The notes below the pieces were generated by a model. It was not told where the DNA came from. It was given only the letters and a program-made list of their open reading frames with translations, and did no database searches. A DNA stretch of 64,000 nucleotides from Alphaproteobacteria bacterium (GTDB lineage Bacteria > Pseudomonadota > Alphaproteobacteria > Caulobacterales > Maricaulaceae), in contig JANSXV010000007.1 of NCBI GenBank assembly GCA_024742735.1, positions 58,493 through 122,492 of the forward strand, in the 5' to 3' direction. The translations under genes were made by a program, and so were the position numbers. Below are positions 25,670 to 34,533 of this stretch, one piece after another (the stretch's first letter is position 1; each line of letters starts with the position of its first letter).

Positions 25670-27415
25670 ATGACACGCCAGATCCCAACGCCCGATCGCC
25701 AATCAAGCTCCGATGCAGCGCATTGGCGCAGCGTTCGCAGTCGTGTTGTGCGCTTCGCTGCCGCCGGGCTGGCCTTCTCGCTGGCGCTGAACCTGCTGCT
25801 TCTGGTCGCTCCGCTCTACATGCTGCAGATCTACGACCGCGTTCTGGCTTCAGCCTCCCTGGACACGCTGGTCTGGCTGTCGGTGATCGCGGGCGGCCTG
25901 CTGGCGCTGTACGCGGCTGCCGACGGAGCGCGCCGGCGGGTGCTGTCGCTGGCCGCTGATCAGCTGGAACGCGATGTCGAGCCGGTTGTTGCTGCGGTCT
26001 GCATGAATGCGGGCGGCGAGGGCCCGCAGCTTGGCGTGGAGCTCGGCCATGTGGATCGAATCGTACAGCACGCTCGACAGGGCGGTCTGGCCCCCTTGTT
26101 TGATCTTGTATTCGCCCCGCTTTTCTTCGCGGCCCTGTTTCTCATCCATCCCGTGATCGGCTTTGCAGGCTTGGCCGGAGCCGGGGTGTTGCTCGTCATA
26201 GCGGCGCTGGGGCATCTGGCCTCACGCGGGGCGGCTGAAGATGGCGATCAGGCTGCGGGGGCGGCGCGCGCCTTCGCTGCCGGAATCGAACGCCAGCGCA
26301 TCGCGATCTTGTCCATGGGCCTTGGAGCGCGCGCCTTCGAGCGGCTCGCGCAACGCCGCCGCGGCGCCTCTGAAGCGCTTTCGGAAGCCGCCTTGCGGGA
26401 CGGTTTTGCCTCAGGCGCCGCGCGCGCCGGCCGCCAGATCCTGCAGATCGTCATTCTCGGCGCAGGCGCATTTCTGGCCCTGAACCAGCAGATCAGCGCC
26501 GGGGCCATTGTCGCCGGCTCGATCCTTGCCGGTCGCGCGTTGGGCCCCATCGATCAGATCATCGGCGGCTGGAATCAGCTGGTGCGCGTGCGGGCGGCCT
26601 GGGCGGCGCTTGGCGCATGCATCAGAGCTGACGGTGCGCGAGCCAGGCTCGGCGCCAGCCCGGCGCCGGAAGCGACGCTCTGCCTGGAAGCCCTGTGCGT
26701 TGCCGCTCCCGGCGCGCAAAGCGCCCTTATCCGGGCGTTCAATCTGGAGCTCGGCGCAGGCATGCTGACCGTTCTGGTGGGCCCCAACGGATCGGGCAAG
26801 AGCTCCCTGTTGAACACCCTCGCCGGGGTCTGGGCGCCTTTCCAAGGCGCTGTGCGGCTGGGCGGCCGGGATATGCACGCCTGGCCCTCCGATGATCGCG
26901 GACGGCATGTGGGCTATGTGCCGCAGGCCATCGAACTTCTACCAGGCTCGGTGCGCGACAACATAGCCCGCTTTGATCCCGACGCCGCTCAGGACGCCGT
27001 TTTCGACGCGGCTCGCCGGGCTGCGGCTCATGACACGATCCAGCGGCTGCCGCTGGGTTACGACACCCCGGTGGGGCCGGGCGGCGTGCCTCTGTCGGCA
27101 GGTCAGGCCCAGCTGATCGGCCTCGCCCGCGCCTTCCATGGCGATCCAACCCTTGTGCTCCTGGATGAACCGACCGCGAATCTGGACGCGGAAGCCGCCG
27201 CCCGGATGATCGCGGCCATGGGCGACGCCAAGCGGCGCGGCGCGGTCATCGTTGTGAGCACCCATGACGCCCGCCTGATGCGCCTGGCCGAATGCGCGCT
27301 GGTCATCCGCGATGGCGCGGTTATCCGCACGACGCCCAGCGCGCTGATTCAGGCCGCCCCGGCGCCTGCGGCCCAGGCCAGCGCCCGGCCCAGAGCCGAG
27401 AGGAGTGCATCATGA
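25670..27415 (+). CDS. Type I secretion ABC transporter/permease (PrtD/AprD family)
   Basis: The 581-residue protein fuses a membrane domain (helices between about 20 and 290) to an ATPase domain. Walker A is GPNGSGKSS near residue 368, the signature motif LSAGQAQ, and Walker B LVLLDEPTA followed by the switch His in VVSTHD. The N-terminus lacks a C39 peptidase domain, as expected for PrtD/AprD-type exporters. It would power one-step export through the inner membrane together with the adaptor and outer-membrane channel encoded next. Its stop overlaps the adaptor's ATG. The substrate is most simply the cadherin-repeat protein immediately upstream, although that protein carries a Sec-like signal. 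Confidence 0.93.
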   Translation: MTRQIPTPDRQSSSDAAHWRSVRSRVVRFAAAGLAFSLALNLLLLVAPLYMLQIYDRVLASASLDTLVWLSVIAGGLLALYAAADGARRRVLSLAADQLERDVEPVVAAVCMNAGGEGPQLGVELGHVDRIVQHARQGGLAPLFDLVFAPLFFAALFLIHPVIGFAGLAGAGVLLVIAALGHLASRGAAEDGDQAAGAARAFAAGIERQRIAILSMGLGARAFERLAQRRRGASEALSEAALRDGFASGAARAGRQILQIVILGAGAFLALNQQISAGAIVAGSILAGRALGPIDQIIGGWNQLVRVRAAWAALGACIRADGARARLGASPAPEATLCLEALCVAAPGAQSALIRAFNLELGAGMLTVLVGPNGSGKSSLLNTLAGVWAPFQGAVRLGGRDMHAWPSDDRGRHVGYVPQAIELLPGSVRDNIARFDPDAAQDAVFDAARRAAAHDTIQRLPLGYDTPVGPGGVPLSAGQAQLIGLARAFHGDPTLVLLDEPTANLDAEAAARMIAAMGDAKRRGAVIVVSTHDARLMRLAECALVIRDGAVIRTTPSALIQAAPAPAAQASARPRAERSAS

Positions 27416-28713
27416 GACAGGCTGAGGTGGCGCTTTGGCGCGACCCGGCGGTCGGGTTCAGCGCGCTGGCATGCCTGATCGGGCTGGGCGGATTCCTGGC
27501 CTGGTCGGCGCTCGCGCCGCTCGCCGTCGGGGTCGGCGCCGCCGGCGCCATCGTGGTGGAGACTGACCGTCAGGTGGTCCAGCACCTTGAAGGCGGCATT
27601 ATTCGCGAAATTCTCGTCGGCGAAGGCGACCGGGTCCATGCCGGCGATCCGCTAGTGGTGCTTGATGGCGTAGCCTCCACCGCCCGCCGCGACCAGGTGC
27701 TGCAGCGCGTGGCCGGGCTGACGGCGTCCATGGACCGCCTGGAGGCGCTCCAGAATGACGCCCCTCCCGGATTTGAGGCGCTGGCCGCCCTGGACCTGCC
27801 CGCCGACCTCATGGCTGGCATCACCGCACGGCAGTTGCGCCTGTTCAACGATCAGCGCGAATCATTGCTGGCGGATGTGGCGGTGCTGGATTCCCGGCGC
27901 GACGGAGCGCTGAGCACGGCCAGCCTGAAGCAGGCCGAGATCTCGGGAACCCGTCGCGCCCTCGCCGCAGTCGAAGAAGAGCTTGCCCTGGCGCGCTCCC
28001 TGGTGGAGCGGCGCATGGGCCGCATCGACCGGGTGCGGGCCCTTGAGCGGGATGCCGCCACCCTGGAGGCTGAGATCGCCCGAATGGCCTCCGAGATCGA
28101 CCGCTTGAACACCGAAGCGCGCGATTACGCCTCCCAGATCCGCCAGGCGCGCTCTCGTTTCGCCCAGGATGTGGCCGCCGAGATGTTGGAGACCCGCGGC
28201 GATCTGCTGGCCGCCCGCGAGGAACTCGGCGCGCTGCAGGATGTGGTGGACCGGGCCATGATCGTCGCGCCGCGCGGCGGCGAGGTTCTGAACCTGCGCT
28301 TTGGAACTCAGGGCGGGGTGGTCGGCCCGGGCGAAGCGATCCTGGAGATCGTCCCAGACGATACCGGCGTGCTCGCCTCGGTGCGCGTCCCGCCCCAGGA
28401 CCGCCCGCAGGTCTATGAGGGCCTTGAGGTCCGCGCCACGCTCAGCGCCTTCGCAGGAGCGCGCGCCGCCCCTGTGAGCGGCCGCGTGGAAGCGGTGAGC
28501 GCTGACCTGAAGACCGATCCGGACACCGGCGACCGGTTCTACGAGGTGCGCGTACGCCTGGACGCTGAAGCGGTGGGCCAGCTGGACGCGATCGAGCTTC
28601 TGCCAGGCATGCCGGTCAGCGTGTTCATATACTCCGGGCGCAAGCGCACCCTGCTCGCCTCGGCCCTGGAGCCGATCTCGGAGTCTCTATTTGAGGGGCT
28701 CAGAGCCCAGTGA
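27412..28713 (+). CDS. HlyD-family type I secretion periplasmic adaptor
   Basis: This 433-residue protein has one N-terminal membrane helix (about 13-35). A lipoyl-like half-motif with VVQHLEGGIIREILVGEGDRV follows, the hallmark of HlyD/PrtE adaptors, then a long coiled-coil hairpin (about 120-285) and the returning beta-barrel part (MIVAPRGGEVLNLRFGTQGGVV, later LLPGMPVSVFIYSGRKR). It bridges the ABC transporter and the TolC-type channel in the periplasm. The start at 27412 overlaps the ABC gene stop (ATGA) and has AGGAG 7 bases upstream; the longer frame starting at 27292 is only an extension into the ABC gene. It overlaps the channel gene by 4 bases at its other end. Confidence 0.93.
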   Translation: MRQAEVALWRDPAVGFSALACLIGLGGFLAWSALAPLAVGVGAAGAIVVETDRQVVQHLEGGIIREILVGEGDRVHAGDPLVVLDGVASTARRDQVLQRVAGLTASMDRLEALQNDAPPGFEALAALDLPADLMAGITARQLRLFNDQRESLLADVAVLDSRRDGALSTASLKQAEISGTRRALAAVEEELALARSLVERRMGRIDRVRALERDAATLEAEIARMASEIDRLNTEARDYASQIRQARSRFAQDVAAEMLETRGDLLAAREELGALQDVVDRAMIVAPRGGEVLNLRFGTQGGVVGPGEAILEIVPDDTGVLASVRVPPQDRPQVYEGLEVRATLSAFAGARAAPVSGRVEAVSADLKTDPDTGDRFYEVRVRLDAEAVGQLDAIELLPGMPVSVFIYSGRKRTLLASALEPISESLFEGLRAQ

Positions 28714-30068
28714 GCGCCCTGGCTCTTATCTTCGCCGCCGCCCTGACCCAGGCCGTATCTGGGCCGGAGCGGACAGGCCCGGAGGTGAATCCAGCGCCGG
28801 TCTGCCTGGATCTGGCCGCCCTCAACGCCCGCGCGAGCCGCTTGGCGCCTGACGTCGCTACGGCTAGCGCGCGCCTCGACGGAGCCGAGGCTGATTTTGA
28901 TGACGCCCTTGCCCTGCGCCGTCCCCAGATCTCCCTGTTCGCGCGCTCTGGTGTTGGCGATAGCGGCCTCACCAGCTCCTCTATCGAAAACCAGATCGGG
29001 CTGAGGGTTTCCCAGCGCCTCATCGACTTTGGCGATGCGCGCCTGGCCCGCGAAAGCGCGCGCAGCACCCGGCGCGCCGCCGCCCATGAGGTTCGCGCCG
29101 CCGCCTTGCAGGCCGGGCTCGATGTGGTGCTTCTGGCCATCGACCGGCTGGAGACCCTCGCCAGCTTGGAGGCGACGCTGGCGCGCGCCGACTACTTCCG
29201 TTCCCAGACCGAGACAGTGTCCGTCATGGCCGACCAAGGGATGGCCACGGGCGCGGAGCTGGCCGAGGTCAGCGCCGAGCTGGCGCGCAGCGAAGCCGAT
29301 CGCATCGCTCTGGAGTTCCAGCGCGACCGCATTGAAGCCGCGCTCCAGGTCCGGCTCGAAGATGAGGCGCCGCAGCTGTGCGATGAGCCACGCATGGCCG
29401 CCGATCTGGATCACGCGCTCGGCCAGGCCGGGACCATCGCAGTGATCGCCGACCAGGCCGTGCGGCGCAACCGTGAGCTCGCCGCGCTGCGCGAGTCCGT
29501 GGCCGCAAGCGAGGCCCGGCGCCGCCGCGAAGGGCGCGCGCGCCTGCCGGCGATCGAGGCGGTCGGGGTGTCTTCCTATGCCTATGACGACGCGCGTGAT
29601 GCATGGGACTATCGCGACCGCATCGGCATTGACGTATCCGTTCCGCTCTACTCCGGATCCCAGCTGTCCGCCCGCGCCGATCGCGCCGCAGCCGAGGCCG
29701 ATCTCACCGCCGCCCAGCTTCGCCAGCGCGAGCGCCAGGTGCGCGAGGAGGCCCTGATCACCCAACGCCGCATCTCCGCTTTGCGTGGTCAGGTGATCCG
29801 CCTTGAGACCGTGCGCATCCGCAAGGCCGAACAGCTCGCCCTCGTTGAGCAGGAAGTCGAACGCTCCGTGGCCACCCTGCCTGAGCTGGTCGACGTGCGC
29901 CTTGAGCACGAGAACGCCGTGCTGGCCGAGATCCGCGCCCGCCATGATCTCTACCGCGAACAGGCCCGCCTCCTGGCTCTGGCCGACGCCGCCCCCGGAA
30001 CCCTGCAAGCCCCCGAGCCGTCACAACGCACCCAGCTGTGGGGATGGGAACCAGACCCAGAGGACTGA
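28710..30068 (+). CDS. TolC-family outer-membrane channel of type I secretion system
   Basis: Translation probably starts at GTG 28710, inside the adaptor's stop (GTGA), giving 452 residues. After a short signal-like segment (ALALIFAAALTQAVSG) the protein is a duplicated pattern of very long helices with Ala/Arg/Glu heptads, typical of TolC/AprF-type outer-membrane factors (LRVSQRLIDFGDARLARESAR; IGIDVSVPLYSGSQLSARADRAAAEADL). Both halves carry the strand motif V(S/P)xxL(I/Y)(D/S)xG that precedes the helices in TolC proteins. It completes a three-gene secretion operon behind the giant cadherin-repeat gene. Confidence 0.9.
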   Translation: MSALALIFAAALTQAVSGPERTGPEVNPAPVCLDLAALNARASRLAPDVATASARLDGAEADFDDALALRRPQISLFARSGVGDSGLTSSSIENQIGLRVSQRLIDFGDARLARESARSTRRAAAHEVRAAALQAGLDVVLLAIDRLETLASLEATLARADYFRSQTETVSVMADQGMATGAELAEVSAELARSEADRIALEFQRDRIEAALQVRLEDEAPQLCDEPRMAADLDHALGQAGTIAVIADQAVRRNRELAALRESVAASEARRRREGRARLPAIEAVGVSSYAYDDARDAWDYRDRIGIDVSVPLYSGSQLSARADRAAAEADLTAAQLRQRERQVREEALITQRRISALRGQVIRLETVRIRKAEQLALVEQEVERSVATLPELVDVRLEHENAVLAEIRARHDLYREQARLLALADAAPGTLQAPEPSQRTQLWGWEPDPED

Positions 30069-30178
30069 GCAGATCCATACCCGCTTGGAGTCTGTCAGAC
30101 AGCTATGTCTGCTTTCTCAATCCCTTACCGATCGGCCTGCGGCGCCGATACGGTGTCGACTCCACTTTGGAGCATGAG

Positions 30179-31153
30179 ATGCTTTCCTGCCTTTCTGCCC
30201 TTCACTTGATCGCCGCGTCTGCGCTGCAGGTCGTCAGCTATGCAGGCGAGCTGGAGGCCGGGGGGCGCTATCTCGTTGCGGCGAACCCGCAAGCGGGATT
30301 TGAATCCCCCTACTTTCTCAGCGTCCCCCAGGGTCCATGCGACGGCAAGCGCCTCGCACTCTTCCCCAACAATACCTATGGCGCGTTCGAACTCGGCCCG
30401 GCGGCACTTGGCCTTGACCCGGATGACTTTGAAAGCTTTCTGCAGTTCTCTTCCTATGTCGGGGAGTTCACTGCGCTCGATGTGCCGATTCTGACCCCAG
30501 CCCTGCCCCGGTATTCGGACGTCTTCACCCACGCCATGGCGCGCTCCACATTCGAGACCGGGGCGGCCTCTGCGGCGCGTGTGGACCTTCAGGCCCTGGC
30601 GATGATCGAGGACGCGACGCAGAAGCTCGCCCGGCATGGCTGCATCATTGATGCGCAGGTCATCGGATATGGGTTTTCCGCCGCCGGTGAATTCGTGACC
30701 CGCCTGGCCGCTCTTCATCCCCACCGCGTCGCAGCGGTCTGGGCTGGCGGCCTCACCGGCCTGGTGATCCTTCCCGTCGCTGAGCTTGAGGGCCATCCCA
30801 CGACGTATCCGATCGGCATCGGGGACCTGGACGCGCTCGCCGGCCTTTCCTTTGACGCAGAGGCGTTCCGGGAGGTGGCGATCTTCATCGCCCACGGGGA
30901 AGCCGACGACAATGACGCGATCAGCTACCGTGACAGCTTTTCTGAAGCCCAGGAGGCGTTCGTCACCGCCGTCCTTGGCGACGATCTCACGGAGCGCGGG
31001 CGCGCCATGGCGCGGATCTATGAACGCGCAGTGGACGACTTCACCTACAGGACCTATCCCGGCCTCGGGCACAGCCGGCGCGGAACCACTGAAGACGCCC
31101 TGGCGTTCCTGTCCGCTCACGCGTCCAGTCCGGGCGGGACCCATCCGCAATAG
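30179..31153 (+). CDS. Exported alpha/beta-hydrolase (depolymerase/esterase-like)
   Basis: Starting at ATG 30179 gives 324 residues with an apparent signal peptide (MLSCLSALHLIAASALQVVS); the frame extends 47 codons upstream without improving it. The nucleophile elbow is GYGFSAAG (Ser in G-F-S-A-A-G), followed by HGEADDND as the likely acid region and GLGHSRR with the probable catalytic His. The pattern fits secreted esterases of the polyhydroxyalkanoate depolymerase/carboxylesterase type, but the substrate is unknown. It lies 110 bases after the secretion genes in the same direction and directly before the IS6-type element. Confidence 0.75.
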   Translation: MLSCLSALHLIAASALQVVSYAGELEAGGRYLVAANPQAGFESPYFLSVPQGPCDGKRLALFPNNTYGAFELGPAALGLDPDDFESFLQFSSYVGEFTALDVPILTPALPRYSDVFTHAMARSTFETGAASAARVDLQALAMIEDATQKLARHGCIIDAQVIGYGFSAAGEFVTRLAALHPHRVAAVWAGGLTGLVILPVAELEGHPTTYPIGIGDLDALAGLSFDAEAFREVAIFIAHGEADDNDAISYRDSFSEAQEAFVTAVLGDDLTERGRAMARIYERAVDDFTYRTYPGLGHSRRGTTEDALAFLSAHASSPGGTHPQ

Positions 31154-31168
31154 TTCGTCCCTTCAAAC

Positions 31169-31972
31169 GGCGCTGTCAGAGGAAACTTGGCGTTAGCGGG
31201 TCAGCCGCCAGATTGGCGGCATGACCAACCCGTTCTGCTACTTCAAGACCTCGCCCGAGATCATCCGCCTGGCGGTGATGATGTACATCCGCTTCCCGCT
31301 GTCGCTGAGGAACGCGGAGGACTTGCTCCACGAGCGTGGGATTGATGTGAGCCACGAAACGGTGCGGTACTGGTGGAACCGGTTCGGCCCATTGATGGCG
31401 CGTGAGATCACAAGGCGCCGGCCTCAGCAGCTTCGGCAAGTCCGGCAGAGGCGCTGGCGCCTCGACGAGGTGTTCGTGAAGACCAACGGCGAGACGCACT
31501 ATCTGTGGCGCGCCGTCGATCCCGAAGGCGGGGTGCTGGAGTCCTTCGTCACAAAGACCCGAGACAAGGCTTCAGCCCTGAAGTTTCTCAAGAAAGCGAT
31601 GAAGCGATACGGCCGGCCGGAGCAAGTCGTCACGGACCGCCTTCGGTCATACGGCGCTGCCATGCGTGAGATCGGGAACGCCAATCGCCAGGTCACAGGC
31701 CGGCGCCAGAACAATCGCGCTGATAACTCGCACCTGCCGCTTCAAAGGCGAGAGCGGGCGATGGCCAGGTTCCGGCAAATGCGAAGTCTGCAGAACTTCG
31801 CCGCCGCCCATGCCTCACTCCACAACCACTTCAACCACGACAGATCCATCAAACGCCGGCCCCGCTTCAAGTCGCTCCGCGACGAAGCGCTCGCCGAGTG
31901 GCGTCAGCTTCCGGCTGCATGACGCCATGCATCCTGACTTCCGAGACGGGTCCGCTCTTGTCTGACAGCACC
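31169..31972 (+). mobile_element. IS6-family insertion sequence (about 804 bp)
   Basis: The ends are imperfect inverted repeats: GGCGCTGTCAGA at 31169-31180 and the complement of GGTGCTGTCAGA at 31961-31972. They enclose one transposase gene. Size and repeat sequence fit the IS6 family. The 8 bases on either side (CTTCAAAC and CCTGGCGG) do not match, so there is no visible target-site duplication, suggesting rearrangement after insertion. The right end is only 9 bases from the stop of the M14 peptidase gene. Confidence 0.85.
31221..31922 (+). CDS. IS6-family transposase
   Basis: The 233-residue protein carries the DDE triad in IS6 context: WRLDEVFVK (first Asp), VTDRLRSYG (second Asp) and RRERAMARFR (Glu). 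N-terminal HTH region: IRLAVMMYIRFPLSLRNAEDLLHERGIDVSHETVRYW. Length is normal, no frameshift, so it appears functional. IS6 elements move by cointegrate formation and often mobilise neighbouring DNA. Confidence 0.95.
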   Translation: MTNPFCYFKTSPEIIRLAVMMYIRFPLSLRNAEDLLHERGIDVSHETVRYWWNRFGPLMAREITRRRPQQLRQVRQRRWRLDEVFVKTNGETHYLWRAVDPEGGVLESFVTKTRDKASALKFLKKAMKRYGRPEQVVTDRLRSYGAAMREIGNANRQVTGRRQNNRADNSHLPLQRRERAMARFRQMRSLQNFAAAHASLHNHFNHDRSIKRRPRFKSLRDEALAEWRQLPAA

Positions 31973-31981
31973 CCTGGCGGA

Positions 31982-33121
31982 TCAGTCCTGGGTGAGGACC
32001 CATTGCCGGGCGCCGCGCCGGGCGATGGCGCGGACCTGAGCCTCGGGCGTGTCGTCGGCGGCTTCCCAGGTGACGGCCACGGCGCCCCAGCCGTCGGTGA
32101 AGGCCGCCTTGGCGCTGACACGGCGGACCGGGTTTGTGCGCTCCGGCTCGATCAGCGCGTACAGACCGTCCGCCTCCATGGCTGAGAGCCAGGCCTCAAG
32201 CCTCGTGTTGGCCCCAGGCGGCAACTCTTCAGCCTGGGGCAGGTAGATCACGTCTCTGACCGTGGCGTGGAAATCGGCCATCAGCTCCAGATCGCCGGGC
32301 CGGATATCGAGACTGTCCAGCAGTCCATGGACCGCCTGCACCTCAGGCTGACGGCGCTCGGCCCAGTCCCGGTTGAGATCGGTCTGCGCGGCGTTCAGGC
32401 GCCAGTACCCTGCCGCCACGCCATCGGGATTCAGCAGGGGGGCGATGATCAGACCGGACGCGATCTCTCCCGTTGACCGCGCCTCGATCAGGGTTTCCGC
32501 GAAGGCCTCCAGCGCCCAGGCGCCAGGGATCTCCGGGGGGTGCTGGCGCCCCAGGATCAGGATCCAGCCCGCTTCCGGCTCCGCCGGCGGGTCGATCCGT
32601 GCGCGCAACGCCCGGCCCTGATGACTGGTCCCGAAGGTGCGCCAGTCCCCGCCCCAGCGGGTTTCAAGCGCCTCGTAGGCGCTCTCAGGATAGACCGGCT
32701 GGGCTGCGACTTGCGTCGGCCCCGCAGCCAGATCAAGGCTCAGCCGGGCCTCGCCGCCGGTCTCGGAGACGCTGACCTGCTGCGGGTCGAGCCGCCGCCA
32801 GGCGTCGTCCTGCACCGCGATCCAGGGGGCATAACGATGACGCGCGGCGGCGTAGCGCAAGGTCACGCCGATCTCGGCTGATCGGTCGCTGAGGACCGTG
32901 AACGCATACCAGGGGCTTGGATTGATGGGCTCGGCTTCCGGCGTGATCGTCAGGACGAATTCGGTCGCCGACACGCGAGTGCAGGGTGATGCGGGCTGGC
33001 CAGGCTCGGACTGATCCAGGCGGATCGCGCCTTCGAAGCAGGACAGCGGCGCTTCAAGGGGCGTGGCGCACGCCGACAGCAGCGCGGCGCCGACGACTGC
33101 GAAGAGCGCAAAGCGGGTCAT
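31982..33121 (-). CDS. M14-family zinc carboxypeptidase-like lipoprotein
   Basis: This 379-residue protein starts with a lipoprotein signal (VVGAALLSAC lipobox), so it is anchored at a membrane face after export. A beta-rich N-terminal domain (about 25-150) precedes an M14 metallopeptidase domain. The zinc ligands appear as the H-P-P-E motif in GRQHPPEIPG and the later His in MADFHAT; DLNRDW is the typical substrate-binding Asn-Arg motif. The final catalytic Glu probably lies in VTWEAAD. The enzyme would remove a C-terminal amino acid or cleave an amide from a small conjugate in the periplasm. It is the last gene of a leftward operon: its start overlaps the end of the lyase gene by 4 bases. 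Confidence 0.83.
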   Translation of the reverse strand: MTRFALFAVVGAALLSACATPLEAPLSCFEGAIRLDQSEPGQPASPCTRVSATEFVLTITPEAEPINPSPWYAFTVLSDRSAEIGVTLRYAAARHRYAPWIAVQDDAWRRLDPQQVSVSETGGEARLSLDLAAGPTQVAAQPVYPESAYEALETRWGGDWRTFGTSHQGRALRARIDPPAEPEAGWILILGRQHPPEIPGAWALEAFAETLIEARSTGEIASGLIIAPLLNPDGVAAGYWRLNAAQTDLNRDWAERRQPEVQAVHGLLDSLDIRPGDLELMADFHATVRDVIYLPQAEELPPGANTRLEAWLSAMEADGLYALIEPERTNPVRRVSAKAAFTDGWGAVAVTWEAADDTPEAQVRAIARRGARQWVLTQD

Positions 33122-34533
33122 GGCGCGCGGTCTCCGGCGCGGGCGGCGAGCGCGGCGGCGATCACCGCATCGGTCTGCTCGGCTGCAAGGCCCACATAGG
33201 TCACAGGATCGAGCAGGGCGTCGCGGTCCTCTTGCGACAGGAGCGCGCTGATGCGCGCCTCGCCCGCCATGGCCTCGGCCAGGCTCGCCCCGGTGGCGCG
33301 GGACTCGTCCGCGAGCTCCCGCATGAGCGTTTCAGCTTCTTCGCGCGGCATATGCTCGGCCAGGGCGAAGACGACGCGCTGGGCCAGGATCCAGCCCTGA
33401 CTGGTGTCGAGATTGGCGCGCATGCGCTCTGGAAACACGTCCAGCCGGCTGATCAGGCGGCTGGCATTGCGCAGCTGCTGCTCGGTTTCCAGCGAGACCG
33501 TCTCAAGCATGGCGTTGGGCCGGGAGGTGTTGTCGCGCTCGAACATGTTGATCATGTCGTCCGCCAGAACCTCGGCCTGGCGCGGAATGACCCGGCCGCC
33601 ATGGATCAGGGCTTCTGAAAGCGACGGGTTGTTCTTGTGCGGCATGGCGCTGGACCCGACCGCGCCGGCCGGCCGGCGCTCGACGACCTCGCCGATATCG
33701 GTCGATTGCAGCAGGAATATCTCCTGGCCGAACCGGCTCCAGCTGCGCGCGATCAGACTGCAGACCATGGCGTACTCCGCCATCACATCGCGCGAGCCGT
33801 GCCAGTCATCCTCATAGGGCGCGCCAAATCCCAGCTCGGCGGCGAAGCTGCGCTCCACTGCGATGGCGTCATCCCCCAGGCCGAGATAGCTGCCGACGGC
33901 GCCTTTCAGGATCGCCGAGCGTTCAACGCGCGCCAGAAGATCATGGAGCCGCTCGATATGGCGCCGGTTCTCGCCGATCCAGACGCTGACCTTCTTGCCG
34001 AAGGTGATCGGCAAGGCGTGCTGGCCCAGCGTGCGCCCGATCATGGGCGTGTCGCGATGGTCCTGCGCCAGCTCGATCAGCTGCAGCTCGATGACCCGCA
34101 GGTCGGCGATCAGCTCCAGCGTCGCCGCGCGTAACTGCAGCATGTGAGCGGTGTCATAGATGTCCACCGTCGTCGAGCCGTAGTGGAGATAAGAGCCGGC
34201 CTCCTCGTCGAGCGATCGGCGCAGAACGTTCAGGAAGGCCACCATGCGGTGGCGCACGACAGCGTACTCCTCAGCCACAGCGTCCAGCGGAACATTGGCC
34301 GGTACAGCCGCTTCGGTGATGGCCGCGGCTGCAAACTCAGGGATCACCCCGTGGGCGGCCTGGGCCCGCGCCAGAGCCGCTTCGACCTCCAGAACCCGCG
34401 CGTTCAGCCCGTCCGGCGTGAAGATGTCCGTGATCTGGGAGCCGGAAATGGCCGGGGCCGGTTCCTGGGCTGACAGCGGTGCTGCGGGCAGCATCAGCAG
34501 CGCGGCGGCCGCCATCGCGAGCAGGGCGCGCAT
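33118..34533 (-). CDS. Exported lyase of the fumarase/aspartase (adenylosuccinate lyase) superfamily
   Basis: The 471-residue protein has a clear Sec signal (LLAMAAAALLMLPAAPLSAQ) ahead of a complete superfamily fold. Conserved regions are GSTTVDIYDTA, GRTLGQHALPITFG and the signature GSSAMPHKNNP with the catalytic-loop Ser. It is closest in pattern to adenylosuccinate lyase and 3-carboxy-muconate cycloisomerase types. Almost all members split a C-N or C-O bond and release fumarate. Members are normally cytoplasmic; an exported one is unusual and implies a periplasmic substrate. Start and signal are supported by overlap with the TetR stop (ATGA). Within the operon it lies between the regulator and the M14 peptidase. 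Confidence 0.85.
   Translation of the reverse strand: MRALLAMAAAALLMLPAAPLSAQEPAPAISGSQITDIFTPDGLNARVLEVEAALARAQAAHGVIPEFAAAAITEAAVPANVPLDAVAEEYAVVRHRMVAFLNVLRRSLDEEAGSYLHYGSTTVDIYDTAHMLQLRAATLELIADLRVIELQLIELAQDHRDTPMIGRTLGQHALPITFGKKVSVWIGENRRHIERLHDLLARVERSAILKGAVGSYLGLGDDAIAVERSFAAELGFGAPYEDDWHGSRDVMAEYAMVCSLIARSWSRFGQEIFLLQSTDIGEVVERRPAGAVGSSAMPHKNNPSLSEALIHGGRVIPRQAEVLADDMINMFERDNTSRPNAMLETVSLETEQQLRNASRLISRLDVFPERMRANLDTSQGWILAQRVVFALAEHMPREEAETLMRELADESRATGASLAEAMAGEARISALLSQEDRDALLDPVTYVGLAAEQTDAVIAAALAARAGDRAP

Noticed and set aside
28539..30008. Long minus-strand frame of 489 codons opposite the TolC-type gene
   Set aside because: Shadow of a high-GC gene; the plus-strand frame has clear TolC-family pattern and operon overlap, while the minus frame has no recognisable domain.
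31161..31980. Eight-base target duplication around the IS6 element
   Set aside because: Flanking bases CTTCAAAC and CCTGGCGG differ.
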